A DNA stretch of 10,133 nucleotides from Planctomycetota bacterium (GTDB lineage: Bacteria > Planctomycetota > Phycisphaerae > Sedimentisphaerales > Anaerohalosphaeraceae), in NCBI GenBank assembly GCA_012519365.1, contig JAAYQH010000097.1:1-10133 (forward strand), read 5' to 3'. Position numbers and translations under genes: made by a program. Of this stretch, positions 1 to 7,314 are shown piece by piece (within the stretch, counting starts at the first letter, position 1; every line of letters starts with the position of its first letter). The notes beneath the pieces are model-generated. The model worked only from the letters and a program-made list of their open reading frames with translations. It made no database searches and was not told the DNA's origin.

Positions 1-550
1 AAATTTCGACAACCACATTTTTATACACCGATGGCGTACGGTGATAGTGCCAAACCACAATGGCGTAAATGTCGTATTCTTGTTCCAGATCGATCATAAC
101 CCATTGCGCAAACGGCCCTAACTCCACAACGCTGCCTTCGGTCGCTTCCTTGTCACCATCGACAATCATCGACAACTCACCCATAATCGGAAACGGCTCC
201 GAACTGGTTACCGGCTTGTGGAGCGCCACATTGGTCACCCCTTCGGGCGCCAAAAAAGGCGGACGCGGCTTACCGAGTGGTTTTTCAAGGTTCTGTACAC
301 CTTCCAGATTCTGCGGCGTACCGACAAACATCGGCTTGGGCAAAGTCAGCGGTATCGGGACAAGCTTTTCTGCCTGTGCAGTCTCTTGTTGAGCAACCGG
401 TTGTGCGTCCGATTCAGTTGCCTGCCGTTCATCGGCCGACTGTGAGGTGCTCGGCGTATCAGGCTCAGCGGGCGGTGCGGGACTCTTTTTACACCCGAAG
501 GCGACAATGCTGATTGTTAATGCTACACTCAACCACACCCATTTCTTCAT
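1..550 (-). CDS. Lipoprotein with discoidin-like (F5/8 type C) domain, 3' end cut by window edge
   Basis: Open from an ATG at 550-548 to the left edge (183 complete codons, no stop), so the C-terminus is missing. The N-terminus is a lipoprotein-type signal: MKKW, a hydrophobic stretch, then A17-F18-G19-C20, an acceptable but not ideal lipobox because position -3 is Ala. Residues about 21-65 are a low-complexity linker rich in Pro, Ala, Gln and Glu, as expected for a tether at the membrane. From about residue 108 the sequence looks like the start of a discoidin/F5/8C galactose-binding-like fold: NVALHKPVTSS, then IVDGDKEA, then WVMIDLEQEYDIYAIVVWH. Such domains bind carbohydrate or other surface ligands; here the ligand is unknown. 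A GGAG lies 9 bases before the ATG and a near-consensus promoter sits just upstream, so the gene is probably transcribed separately from the operon to its right. It may be a sugar-binding surface protein or the anchor of a larger enzyme; the missing part would decide. Confidence 0.85.
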   Translation of the reverse strand, partial: MKKWVWLSVALTISIVAFGCKKSPAPPAEPDTPSTSQSADERQATESDAQPVAQQETAQAEKLVPIPLTLPKPMFVGTPQNLEGVQNLEKPLGKPRPPFLAPEGVTNVALHKPVTSSEPFPIMGELSMIVDGDKEATEGSVVELGPFAQWVMIDLEQEYDIYAIVVWHYHRTPSVYKNVVVEI

Positions 551-600
551 ATCAAATGTCTCCAAATCATTCTTACATTTTCAATTTGCAGTACAGACTC

Positions 601-628
601 ATTATAAACAAAGTGTCGAGTACGTCAA
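601..628 (-). promoter_or_regulatory. Sigma-70-type promoter for the lipoprotein gene
   Basis: Read on the minus strand, TTGACG (628-623) is followed by a 16-base spacer and a perfect TATAAT (606-601). Transcription should start near 594, giving a leader of about 45 bases that contains the GGAG ribosome site ahead of the ATG at 550. It is the strongest promoter-like sequence I found between genes, and it lies downstream of the operon terminator, which fits a new transcription unit. No operator-like inverted repeat was seen around it. Confidence 0.7.
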
Positions 629-722
629 CCTATTACGCGTATCTCATTGAAACAATATCCAAAATATGAGCCCGTAAAGCCGTCGCAATTACTGAACAGT
701 TTAGAAAACACCAAAGCGAGGC

Positions 723-748
723 AAAACAATGTCCTCTCGGAAGACATT
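723..748 (-). terminator. Rho-independent terminator after the MFS gene
   Basis: On the minus strand a 9-bp stem (AATGTCTTC with GAGGACATT, one G-U pair) closes a 3-base CGA loop over 748-728, and is followed by GTTTTG. The stem begins inside the TAA stop codon of the permease gene (749-747). The T run is short (four), so termination may be incomplete. Its place at the end of a co-directional gene run and before a strong promoter supports it as the operon end. Confidence 0.65.
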
Positions 749-1913
749 AGCCTACCATGCCTTTGACCTTCCCGAGAATAATGGCCAGTACGATCAACAA
801 CACGCAGGCCGGAAGCAGCAGTTTTAGACTTTTCTGAACAGAGGATCCTTTGGCCATGTTGCCGATGGCTTTGGGAACCACAACGCCGCCCAGCAAACCA
901 ACGGCGAAAATAATGCCGAAAACGCTGCCTAAATTGGCGGGGTGCTTTGAAAACGTTACACCGACAACTGTCGGGAAACACGGCCCAAAAGCCATACCTG
1001 CACAGACTGCCAGGGCACTGGTCCAAAGAGCCGACCCTTTCGTCATGGCAAAAATCACTAAACCGATAATGGCAGCCGCGCCGGCAATAAACCAACTGCC
1101 GTGAACCGTAATCATCCCAATTTGGCTTGCCAACAAACGACCGGCCATCATTGCAACCGCGAAAACCGACAGCATTTGCTGACCAGCCGCATCGGCGGCA
1201 TCGGCTGACATAGACGGGAAATCCCGGCTGATCACTTCTTTGCCGTAGGGAGCCAGCCAGTTACAAAATGATGATTCAAGGCTGATGTAGCAAAACAGCG
1301 CCAATGCCGCTACCAAAACCACTGGTTCTTTGAGCAAGGCCACTGCGTCGGCAATGGCAAAACCGGCGTCAATATCTGGAAATTTCGCAAAAAACGTAAA
1401 GACCACCGGCAGCAAAACCAGAATCGCAAGGGCAGAAACAGCGTTTTCATAGGTTGTTTTTCGGAATAAAAAACTAACCAGAAGCGGCGTTACAAACAAC
1501 CCCAATCCAAAGAAAACATTGCCCATATTACTAGCGGCTGCCTGATTCTGACCCTCGTATAAAATTTGAGGAATCAACGTGTTTCCGACCGTGTTCATCG
1601 CCATGGCGCCAAAACCGAGCAATAAGCAGGGGATAACGGCTGCGATGAAAGTTTTTCCTCGCGATAGTGCAAAAATGCTGCATGCCGTAATTACAAACCC
1701 AAAAATGGCGACCGGCTTGTATCCAATCTTGTCCACCAGAACACCCATCACCAGCGAAGCCAGCAGACAGGTGAACATAAAAACAGAAATCAGAGAGCCG
1801 AATTTGCCCTGATCAATATTCAACCGGGGCATCAACTTCAACCCAATTGATCCCAACAATGAAAAACACATTCCCAAACCAAACACGCTCATTAAAGCCA
1901 CTGCTGCAACCAT
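747..1913 (-). CDS. MFS sugar-type permease (FucP-like)
   Basis: 388-residue, highly hydrophobic protein with about 12 predicted membrane helices, the normal size for the major facilitator superfamily. The loop between helices 2 and 3 carries motif A as GVLVDKIGYKP (residues 57-67). The helix 7 region (about 198-220, with CYISLESSFCNWL) resembles the corresponding part of fucose-permease-type transporters, which suggests proton-coupled sugar uptake; the substrate cannot be read from sequence. The ATG at 1913 is supported by AAGGAG about 8 bases upstream. It is the last gene of the run: 46 bases separate it from the cytochrome b gene, and its TAA lies in the terminator stem. In this context it would import the product of the exported oxidoreductase and TIM-barrel/DUF1080 enzymes. 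Family assignment is firm; sugar specificity is inference. Confidence 0.88.
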   Translation of the reverse strand: MVAAVALMSVFGLGMCFSLLGSIGLKLMPRLNIDQGKFGSLISVFMFTCLLASLVMGVLVDKIGYKPVAIFGFVITACSIFALSRGKTFIAAVIPCLLLGFGAMAMNTVGNTLIPQILYEGQNQAAASNMGNVFFGLGLFVTPLLVSFLFRKTTYENAVSALAILVLLPVVFTFFAKFPDIDAGFAIADAVALLKEPVVLVAALALFCYISLESSFCNWLAPYGKEVISRDFPSMSADAADAAGQQMLSVFAVAMMAGRLLASQIGMITVHGSWFIAGAAAIIGLVIFAMTKGSALWTSALAVCAGMAFGPCFPTVVGVTFSKHPANLGSVFGIIFAVGLLGGVVVPKAIGNMAKGSSVQKSLKLLLPACVLLIVLAIILGKVKGMVG

Positions 1914-1959
1914 GTCTGTCTCTCCTTATTTGTGATTTTATGGACGAACCTGTTTTAAT

Positions 1960-2613
1960 TTAACGACAGTCCCGCCGGATCATTTGTCTGCAAAGCACGT
2001 ACAGTTCGCAAAGGGCCGCCGCCGCGAAGGCGAGGGCGCACCACCGGTGGGCATCAAAAAGCCATTGCTGCCCTTCCGTGCCGAACAAGGTGGTCATGCT
2101 CACGGCCATGGTCAGAGTCAACGGCAGCGAAATGGCCGCCAAAAGCCAGAACCCCACCTTCGGTGTTGCCGTACAATCCGTCAACCAACAGGCGTTTTGG
2201 ACGTGCTGCTGCGGCCGCAGCTGCGCCCAGTGTTCGACGTCCTTTTTGAGCAGTCGATAGCGTTCGGCTCCGGTCATGACCACCACGGCTGCACAGGCGA
2301 TAAAAATCGGCGCAAAGGTCATATGGAGCATAAGCCAGTATCCCTCCAGTCGCCCGCCCAACAACAGCGGCAGAAAACCGGTCAGCAACAAGACAATAAA
2401 ACTGAGCAGCCCCAGCAAAAACGCCAATTTTCGCAATCGTCCGCCCCAATTAAGCGACTGTTCCAGAAACAGCAGGGTAAACAGATGCACACATTTTCGG
2501 ATCAGCGCCGAGGGGGTAAAACGCCGTCCTCTGCCGCAGGGAAACACAAGATAATGCAGAACAAGGCAGCCCAAAACCGCTGCGAAAACGATAAGTGACA
2601 CTATTCTGAACAT
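1960..2613 (-). CDS. b-type cytochrome membrane subunit (cytochrome b561/FdnI-like)
   Basis: 217-residue integral membrane protein with hydrophobic segments at about 3-22, 40-52, 63-85, 93-114, 154-176 and 188-208. Histidines inside or at the ends of helices (H43 in KCVHLFTLL, H97 in LMLHMTF, H189 in DAHRWCALAF) match the spacing of haem-b ligands in cytochrome b561 and formate dehydrogenase gamma type subunits, which exchange electrons between quinones and a periplasmic partner. H20 could be another ligand. A soluble loop of roughly 40 residues (115-153, with two Cys) separates the third and fourth core helices. The start is 2 bases after the stop of the multihaem cytochrome gene, and its ribosome site lies inside that gene, so the two products are very likely made together and form one complex. 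The haem count and direction of electron flow cannot be told from sequence. Confidence 0.72.
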   Translation of the reverse strand: MFRIVSLIVFAAVLGCLVLHYLVFPCGRGRRFTPSALIRKCVHLFTLLFLEQSLNWGGRLRKLAFLLGLLSFIVLLLTGFLPLLLGGRLEGYWLMLHMTFAPIFIACAAVVVMTGAERYRLLKKDVEHWAQLRPQQHVQNACWLTDCTATPKVGFWLLAAISLPLTLTMAVSMTTLFGTEGQQWLFDAHRWCALAFAAAALCELYVLCRQMIRRDCR

Positions 2614-2615
2614 AG

Positions 2616-4457
2616 TTATTCAGCCTCCTGCGCACAGGCCCTGGAAATAACAACCAAAGCTCTTAATCCATAAATAAGCAGTACCAGACCGATCAGGCCG
2701 CATGAGGTAAAAGCGACCACCTTCAACACGGGACGGAACACAAACGCCGCATTAAACAGCCACATATAAAGCCAATCCAGTCCCTGCAGGTTGACCATTT
2801 GGACAAACTGCTTGTCGCCCTGGATAGGGGTATCCTGCGGCAGACCGGCAAAGAAAAACGGCGAGTCGGTCGTATGGCAATCTGCGCACCCGCGAACCCC
2901 CATCGATTGTGAAGACGGCCGCACATCATGTGCCATCGGCCAAGCGTAGGCACCGGCCGCCGGATGGCTTTCAGACTGCACCGCCCCTTGGGCATTCAGG
3001 CGGTACAACAGGCCGCCGGCAATATACACAGCGACCCCCTCAGATTGCGGAGTCTTGAGCACATTCAGCACCTGTCCGACCTGCTCCTCGGACAAGGGGC
3101 GCCAATCACCCTGCAGTTCCGCATCCGTCTGCAGAATCGTACCGGCAGCGGCAAGGACCGTTGCCGGCGGAATCGGCGTGACCATATCATTCTTCAGCGT
3201 CGCCCAAAACGCCGGCCACATCACATAGTGTGCACCAATCTTGCCGTCCCGATCTTTAAGCAGAACAGGTGCATAAATATGCGGCAGCCGAAACTCTCGT
3301 TTGTGCTTGTCATGCAAACCGAGTTTGTGAATCTGAGCGGTTTTCCATAGGCCGGGCTGCCGGTCGGGCCACGTTCCCGAATGGCATGCCGTACAGTTCA
3401 TTTTCTCAAAATGGATTGTCGGGATACCCGCATGTTTCGGTTTTGGGGCCCCCAAGCGTCCGTATTGCGGTATCGATTCATCCTCACCCTCGTCAGGAGA
3501 AAGATGGCAGCCTTTGCAGGATAACGTTGCGGCGGTTCCGTGCGCATCTTCATCGCCGCGTACGATCTGATGATCAAGGCCGTTACGATGACAATCTGTA
3601 CAGGCCAAACCGGAGGTTAAATGCACATCCTCATCCCGCGACCATAGGTTGGATTCGTCGACCTGCGTATTGTGGCTGGAATGACAATAATAACACCGGC
3701 TGCTTGGCGGGGTATCGGTCAAATCAAAAAAGACCTTATTATCTTTGTCAAACACGCCGGCGCGGTAGGTGGTCTTAATCCCTTCATCAAACTCGGGATC
3801 AAAAAAACTGGACAGTTCCAAGGCCACACCGTTAATAATCGCCTTGCCGCTTCCGCCGGCGGCGGCCCATCGATAATTCTGACGGGCCATCTGCATCGCC
3901 GTTTCGCTGGCATCCTGCCGAAAATCGGAATGATGGCACATCAGGCAATTGATCTCGTATTTACCGCTGATATTCTGACGAATCATCTGCTCGGGGTCTT
4001 CGGCATCCATTTCACCGTAACTGCCGCCCGGGAAATGCATCCCAAACTGTGCCATAAAATCCCAGGGCGTCAAACCGACCTGCTCGGGTCTGAATGTTCC
4101 CGGCCAGGCACGTCCGGACAGAGGGATTTGAGTGCGTGCCCGTGCATCCATTAGCACCCAGGGCTGACCCGGACGACCGGGCGGTACATCCGGGTTGTTA
4201 CCGTTGAAATGCCATCCCTGATTAATCGTCTCATAACTATGGCATTTGCCGCAGGTTTGCCGTGTCGAAAAAGGTTGAGGATCCTTATCCGTCGCCCGAA
4301 TCTGCCGACCCTCATGATCATACAATTCGATTAAATGAACCGCCTTGCTTCGGCTACCGTCAGGGTGGTCACCGAGCAGTTCAGCTTCTTCCTGGGCTTT
4401 ACCACTACCCCATGCGGCTGCAATCAATCCTATGATCAATATTTTTCGATTCACCAT
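2616..4457 (-). CDS. Seven-haem cytochrome c with C-terminal membrane anchor
   Basis: 613-residue exported protein. The N-terminus (MVNRKILIIG, hydrophobic to about residue 16, then GSGKAQ) is a Sec-type signal, as needed for haem attachment outside the cytoplasm. Seven CxxCH haem c motifs are present: CGKCH 69-73, CLMCH 171-175, CYYCH 255-259, CTDCH 286-290, CKGCH 314-318, CTACH 355-359 and CADCH 524-528. Motifs 3 to 6 are clustered within about 105 residues, with many free histidines nearby that can serve as distal ligands. A stretch of 165 residues without haem (360-523) separates motifs 6 and 7. A membrane helix at about 576-603 anchors the C-terminus. The role is electron transfer across the periplasmic face, with the following cytochrome b as the probable quinone-side partner. 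The ATG at 4457 has only a weak purine-rich site; a GTG is the next codon. I do not recognise a named enzyme; a catalytic role is possible. Confidence 0.9.
   Translation of the reverse strand: MVNRKILIIGLIAAAWGSGKAQEEAELLGDHPDGSRSKAVHLIELYDHEGRQIRATDKDPQPFSTRQTCGKCHSYETINQGWHFNGNNPDVPPGRPGQPWVLMDARARTQIPLSGRAWPGTFRPEQVGLTPWDFMAQFGMHFPGGSYGEMDAEDPEQMIRQNISGKYEINCLMCHHSDFRQDASETAMQMARQNYRWAAAGGSGKAIINGVALELSSFFDPEFDEGIKTTYRAGVFDKDNKVFFDLTDTPPSSRCYYCHSSHNTQVDESNLWSRDEDVHLTSGLACTDCHRNGLDHQIVRGDEDAHGTAATLSCKGCHLSPDEGEDESIPQYGRLGAPKPKHAGIPTIHFEKMNCTACHSGTWPDRQPGLWKTAQIHKLGLHDKHKREFRLPHIYAPVLLKDRDGKIGAHYVMWPAFWATLKNDMVTPIPPATVLAAAGTILQTDAELQGDWRPLSEEQVGQVLNVLKTPQSEGVAVYIAGGLLYRLNAQGAVQSESHPAAGAYAWPMAHDVRPSSQSMGVRGCADCHTTDSPFFFAGLPQDTPIQGDKQFVQMVNLQGLDWLYMWLFNAAFVFRPVLKVVAFTSCGLIGLVLLIYGLRALVVISRACAQEAE
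2624..2629 (-). promoter_or_regulatory. Ribosome binding site inside the cytochrome c gene, coupling cytochrome b translation
   Basis: A perfect AGGAGG on the minus strand lies in the last codons of the seven-haem cytochrome gene, 10 bases before the cytochrome b ATG (2613-2611). The upstream TAA and the downstream ATG are separated by only two bases (TAACTATG). This arrangement is typical of translational coupling and supports a fixed stoichiometry of the two cytochromes. Confidence 0.7.
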
Positions 4458-4477
4458 GCTTGTCCGTCCATGGATGA

Positions 4478-5638
4478 TTAAACGTTGAATTCTTCCGGTT
4501 TAAATTCCAAACGTTGAGCCTTTTCTACTGCCTCATTTACTTTTAGTACCGTAACGGCGGTTTCGTACCCAATTTCGGCAGGACAATTCAGCTTGGCCTT
4601 GCCGCGAATTGCGTCAAAGAAGTTGACCAAATGCGGCTGATGATACGGCACCTCCATCGTAACGGGAATACTATACTCAGCGACAGAGACCGTTCCTTCC
4701 CTGACGTCCAGAACCGCCCCATCGGCCGCAGCGTCCGCGGCGGCGGCTTTCTCGACTTTGACCAGGTACCCTTTATCCACCCACGGCTGCCATTGCTCTT
4801 CAGTAACCCAGTTTTCACGATACACACTGCCGCGATTGGCAGATTCAGAGATTAACAGCGTCCCTTGATCCCCCATAAACGTTTCATAATAACCATTGGC
4901 GCTATTGGTCGTCAAAGTCTGGTAAAATGCGCGTACGGTACCTTCTTTGGTCTGATATTCGTAAACTGCCATCACACTGTCGTACCATTCTCGGTCTTTC
5001 CAATAATCAATACCGCCGCTGGCTATGACACTGGTCGGCTGGGCGTCGAGAAACCAACTGTAAATATCAATCTGATGGCTCCCCAAATCGACGATCGGTC
5101 CGCCGCCCAACCCCTTAAACCACCGCCAATTGCGGAACTGATGCATATCCTTAAAGCCATATTTATTGAGTGTGGCCTGGTCAATTTCGCTTCCGTCCGG
5201 CCAGCCGAGATCTTCGCATGAAGCCCGGCTGCGATTCCATTGACCATTGATCGTCGTTATACGCCCCAGCAAATGAGCTTCGCGAATATATTTATCGTAA
5301 CAATGCAGATACCGTGGATTGCTTCGCCGCTGGTGGCCGATTTGAAGGAGTTTGCCGGTTTTGCGAGCCGCCTCGACCATTCGTCGAGCCCCTTCGATGG
5401 TATTGCTCATCTCCTTTTCACAATAAACATGATAGCCCTTTTCCAACGCCGCAATCGTATGCTCGGCATGCCAGAAATCCGGCGTCGCCACAATCACAGC
5501 GTCGAGGTCTTTTTCGGTGTCCAGCAGCTCCTTGTAATCCACATAAGGTGTCCCTTTGTGGCCGTAGGCCTTGTAGGCATCCAGACGACGCGATACCTTC
5601 CTGAGATTGACCTGCTCCCAAATATCGCAGACCGCCAC
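4478..5638 (-). CDS. Gfo/Idh/MocA oxidoreductase, open part of an interrupted gene
   Basis: This is the reading frame an automatic caller would report, from a GTG at 5638 (386 residues). That start is almost certainly false: it lies inside the second strand of the Rossmann fold (VAVCDIW) and lacks the Tat signal and the GxGxxG loop, both encoded just upstream in the same frame behind one TGA. Visible family marks: DAVIVATPDFWHAEH (nucleotide-binding core), VYCEKEM with K75 in the place of the EKP lysine (Pro replaced by Glu), LLQIGHQRRSNPRY, and GGGPIVDLGSHQIDI with D184 and H188 near the active site. The C-terminal half is the usual alpha/beta substrate domain. The family oxidises or reduces sugars with bound NAD(P); some members oxidise glycosides at C3. 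Stop is TAA, 20 bases before the cytochrome c gene. See the 4478-5839 entry for the full gene. Confidence 0.8.
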   Translation of the reverse strand: MAVCDIWEQVNLRKVSRRLDAYKAYGHKGTPYVDYKELLDTEKDLDAVIVATPDFWHAEHTIAALEKGYHVYCEKEMSNTIEGARRMVEAARKTGKLLQIGHQRRSNPRYLHCYDKYIREAHLLGRITTINGQWNRSRASCEDLGWPDGSEIDQATLNKYGFKDMHQFRNWRWFKGLGGGPIVDLGSHQIDIYSWFLDAQPTSVIASGGIDYWKDREWYDSVMAVYEYQTKEGTVRAFYQTLTTNSANGYYETFMGDQGTLLISESANRGSVYRENWVTEEQWQPWVDKGYLVKVEKAAAADAAADGAVLDVREGTVSVAEYSIPVTMEVPYHQPHLVNFFDAIRGKAKLNCPAEIGYETAVTVLKVNEAVEKAQRLEFKPEEFNV

Positions 5639-5839
5639 AAACCGAATACCCGAATCCCGTCCGAGACGAAGAATGGCATCCGAGAGGACCTGTCACTGCT
5701 CACCGGCGCCGATCAGAGCGACATTGATGGTGTCTTTATTGGCACCGGTCTGACCCAAAGCGCCGCCGCTGACGAACAGTCCCGCACCGATCGCAGCCGT
5801 GGAACGCATGAAATCACGACGATTTAAACCATTTTGCAT
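4478..5839 (-). pseudogene. Full-length Tat-exported Gfo/Idh/MocA oxidoreductase gene interrupted by one TGA
   Basis: Read from the ATG at 5839-5837, the frame gives 453 codons if the TGA at 5693-5695 (codon 49) is read through. Residues 1-30 are a clear twin-arginine signal (NRRDFMRSTAAIGAG, ending GGALGQ), closely like the Tat signal of the Gfo/Idh protein at 7315-8685. Then comes INVALIGAGEQ, the TGA, and QVLSDAILRLG, i.e. the first strand and glycine loop of the Rossmann fold. The stop sits exactly where the last Gly of GxGxxG is expected, so GGA to TGA is a one-base change. No frameshift is needed and the rest of the gene looks well conserved, so this is either a very recent nonsense mutation, a base-calling error, or (least likely) recoding. 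Under normal decoding only a 48-residue exported peptide would be made from this ATG. The start has GGAAGG 12 bases upstream, 20 bases after the TIM/DUF1080 stop. Confidence 0.75.
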
Positions 5840-5859
5840 CTTCAGTTAGACCTTCCCAT

Positions 5860-7281
5860 TTATAGTTCTTTGATTTTCAGATTACGATACCAGACATGTG
5901 AACCATCACGATGGTCTTGAAATCCCAGGAAGCCGCTTCGCGGCAAATCTTTGTACGCGATATCAAATTTATTCCTCGAGCCATCCGGGTTTTTCCCGGC
6001 CTCGGTCCAGTCGTTCAGATTTACATCAACAATAACTTGATTGTTCAGTGCGACTTTAATTTTTGGACCCTGGGCCCAAATAGTCATCCGATTCCATTGC
6101 CCGGCGGGTTTTACCGCATTGACCGTCGGCGCCTGCACGTCAAAGAGAGCACCGCAAATATGGCGGGAGATATCCTGTCCGTACGTATCCCCGATTTGAA
6201 CCTCGACCCAAGGCAGCCATTCATGATTGGCCGCACGCAGAAAAATGCCGCTGTTGGAACGGGGCCCTACCTTAAAGTCAAAATCAAGGACAAAATCGCT
6301 GTATTTAGCCTTTGTCCAAAGATCGCCGCCCCCCTTCAATTCAAGCACGCCGTCCTTAAATTCCCAACTGCCCGGTTCGAAATCTGCGTTTGACAAATCC
6401 GGCGCAAAAAGTTCTTTCCAACCGGTCGGGTTCAACGTCGCGGCCACTTTGTTGTAATAGGCGATGCATTGGCGGATCAGCGGCACATTATTATCCCAAC
6501 TGTGCTCGTATTCAATCGCAAAAGTGCCTCTGTATCCCTGCCGATGCAGTTCTTCGAGAATCCCTTTGACACGTCCCTGAGCTGTACCCCAGACAACATC
6601 ATGGCCAAGATTGGTATCGATTTCCTTAATATGGACATCGTTAATGCGGCCTTTGAGTTTTTTTAGGCAGTCAATCGGATCCAAACCGCTGCGCACCCAA
6701 TGTCCCACATCGGTGCACGCGCCGACCCACTTGCTGCGCCCTTCAATGACTTTCAAAACCGTATCCGGATTCCAATAATACGATGGCTTGGGATGGTTGT
6801 GAACAACCAGCTTGATTTCATATTCCTGACACAGCTTATCAATCAGATCAAACTGGTCTTCGGCCGGCTCGGATACAATCACCTCGATACCCATTGCTTT
6901 GGCAAACTCAAACAATCGCCGCGCCTGCGGCTCATCACGCGGTACCCCAACCACGCCGAATGCTACGATCGAGACATTGGCCTCGGCCAGTTTGCTTTTG
7001 ATCTGTTCTCGAATGGCATCGGGCAAATCAAACCCCATTTGCGCATCAATGTCAGGTGCGATCCGCTGGCCGGGATAGGCCTGAATCCAATTCAGACCCA
7101 AGTCGCGCGTCTTATCGACCGCCTCAAAAAACGTAAAACGATTAAACGACCACGCCTGCGTGCCCAGGCGCCAGCCGTCATAGACATCCGTTCTCGGATG
7201 CGGCATCGCAGCAATTATCGTCGCACCTGCGACCCAAAATGCCGCTAAACATCCTATCGAAATACACTGTTTCGTCTTCAT
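5860..7281 (-). CDS. Exported fusion: xylose-isomerase-like TIM barrel + DUF1080 (3-keto-disaccharide hydrolase) domain
   Basis: 473 residues in three parts. Residues 1-26 are a Sec-type signal (MKTK, hydrophobic core, IIAAM). Residues about 36-280 are a sugar isomerase/epimerase-like TIM barrel (AP endonuclease 2 family): candidate metal ligands are E138, D191, H217 and E257, with H161, H163 (VVHNHP) and H194 (TDVGH) also in place. Residues about 288-473 are DUF1080: SGIFLRA, WVEVQIGD, FDVQAPT, PAGQWNRMTI and a closing VWYRNLKIKEL. As I recall, gut Bacteroides pathways that cleave glycosides through 3-keto intermediates use these two families as separate proteins, for elimination and hydration; here both are in one chain, which fits sequential steps in the periplasm. 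The ATG at 7281 follows GAGGAG at 6 bases. It lies between the two Gfo/Idh genes (gaps 33 and 20 bases). The domain calls are firm; the reaction is inferred from families and neighbours. Confidence 0.88.
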   Translation of the reverse strand: MKTKQCISIGCLAAFWVAGATIIAAMPHPRTDVYDGWRLGTQAWSFNRFTFFEAVDKTRDLGLNWIQAYPGQRIAPDIDAQMGFDLPDAIREQIKSKLAEANVSIVAFGVVGVPRDEPQARRLFEFAKAMGIEVIVSEPAEDQFDLIDKLCQEYEIKLVVHNHPKPSYYWNPDTVLKVIEGRSKWVGACTDVGHWVRSGLDPIDCLKKLKGRINDVHIKEIDTNLGHDVVWGTAQGRVKGILEELHRQGYRGTFAIEYEHSWDNNVPLIRQCIAYYNKVAATLNPTGWKELFAPDLSNADFEPGSWEFKDGVLELKGGGDLWTKAKYSDFVLDFDFKVGPRSNSGIFLRAANHEWLPWVEVQIGDTYGQDISRHICGALFDVQAPTVNAVKPAGQWNRMTIWAQGPKIKVALNNQVIVDVNLNDWTEAGKNPDGSRNKFDIAYKDLPRSGFLGFQDHRDGSHVWYRNLKIKEL

Positions 7282-7287
7282 TTCGGA

Positions 7288-7293
7288 CTCCTC
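7288..7293 (-). promoter_or_regulatory. Strong ribosome binding site for the TIM/DUF1080 gene
   Basis: GAGGAG on the minus strand, 6 bases before the ATG at 7281-7279, within the 33-base gap after the upstream oxidoreductase. It fixes the start of the exported fusion protein and suggests strong translation. No promoter-like sequence fits in this gap, consistent with read-through from the upstream gene. Confidence 0.65.
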
Positions 7294-7314
7294 AATGGAT
7301 CATTGCAGGATCGG

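Noticed and set aside
1914..1959. Possible internal promoter before the MFS gene (TAAAAT as -10)
   Set aside because: The matching -35 region shares only about half of the consensus, and the 46-base gap with a good ribosome site is fully compatible with operon read-through.
1984..2598. 204-codon plus-strand open frame
   Set aside because: It is antisense to the cytochrome b gene, its translation is rich in Gln, Arg and Lys with no recognisable domain, and it has no promoter of its own; a shadow of the real gene.
5693..5695. Selenocysteine at the in-frame TGA
   Set aside because: The site is a structural glycine of the nucleotide-binding loop, where a selenocysteine has no role, and I see no convincing bacterial SECIS hairpin just downstream.
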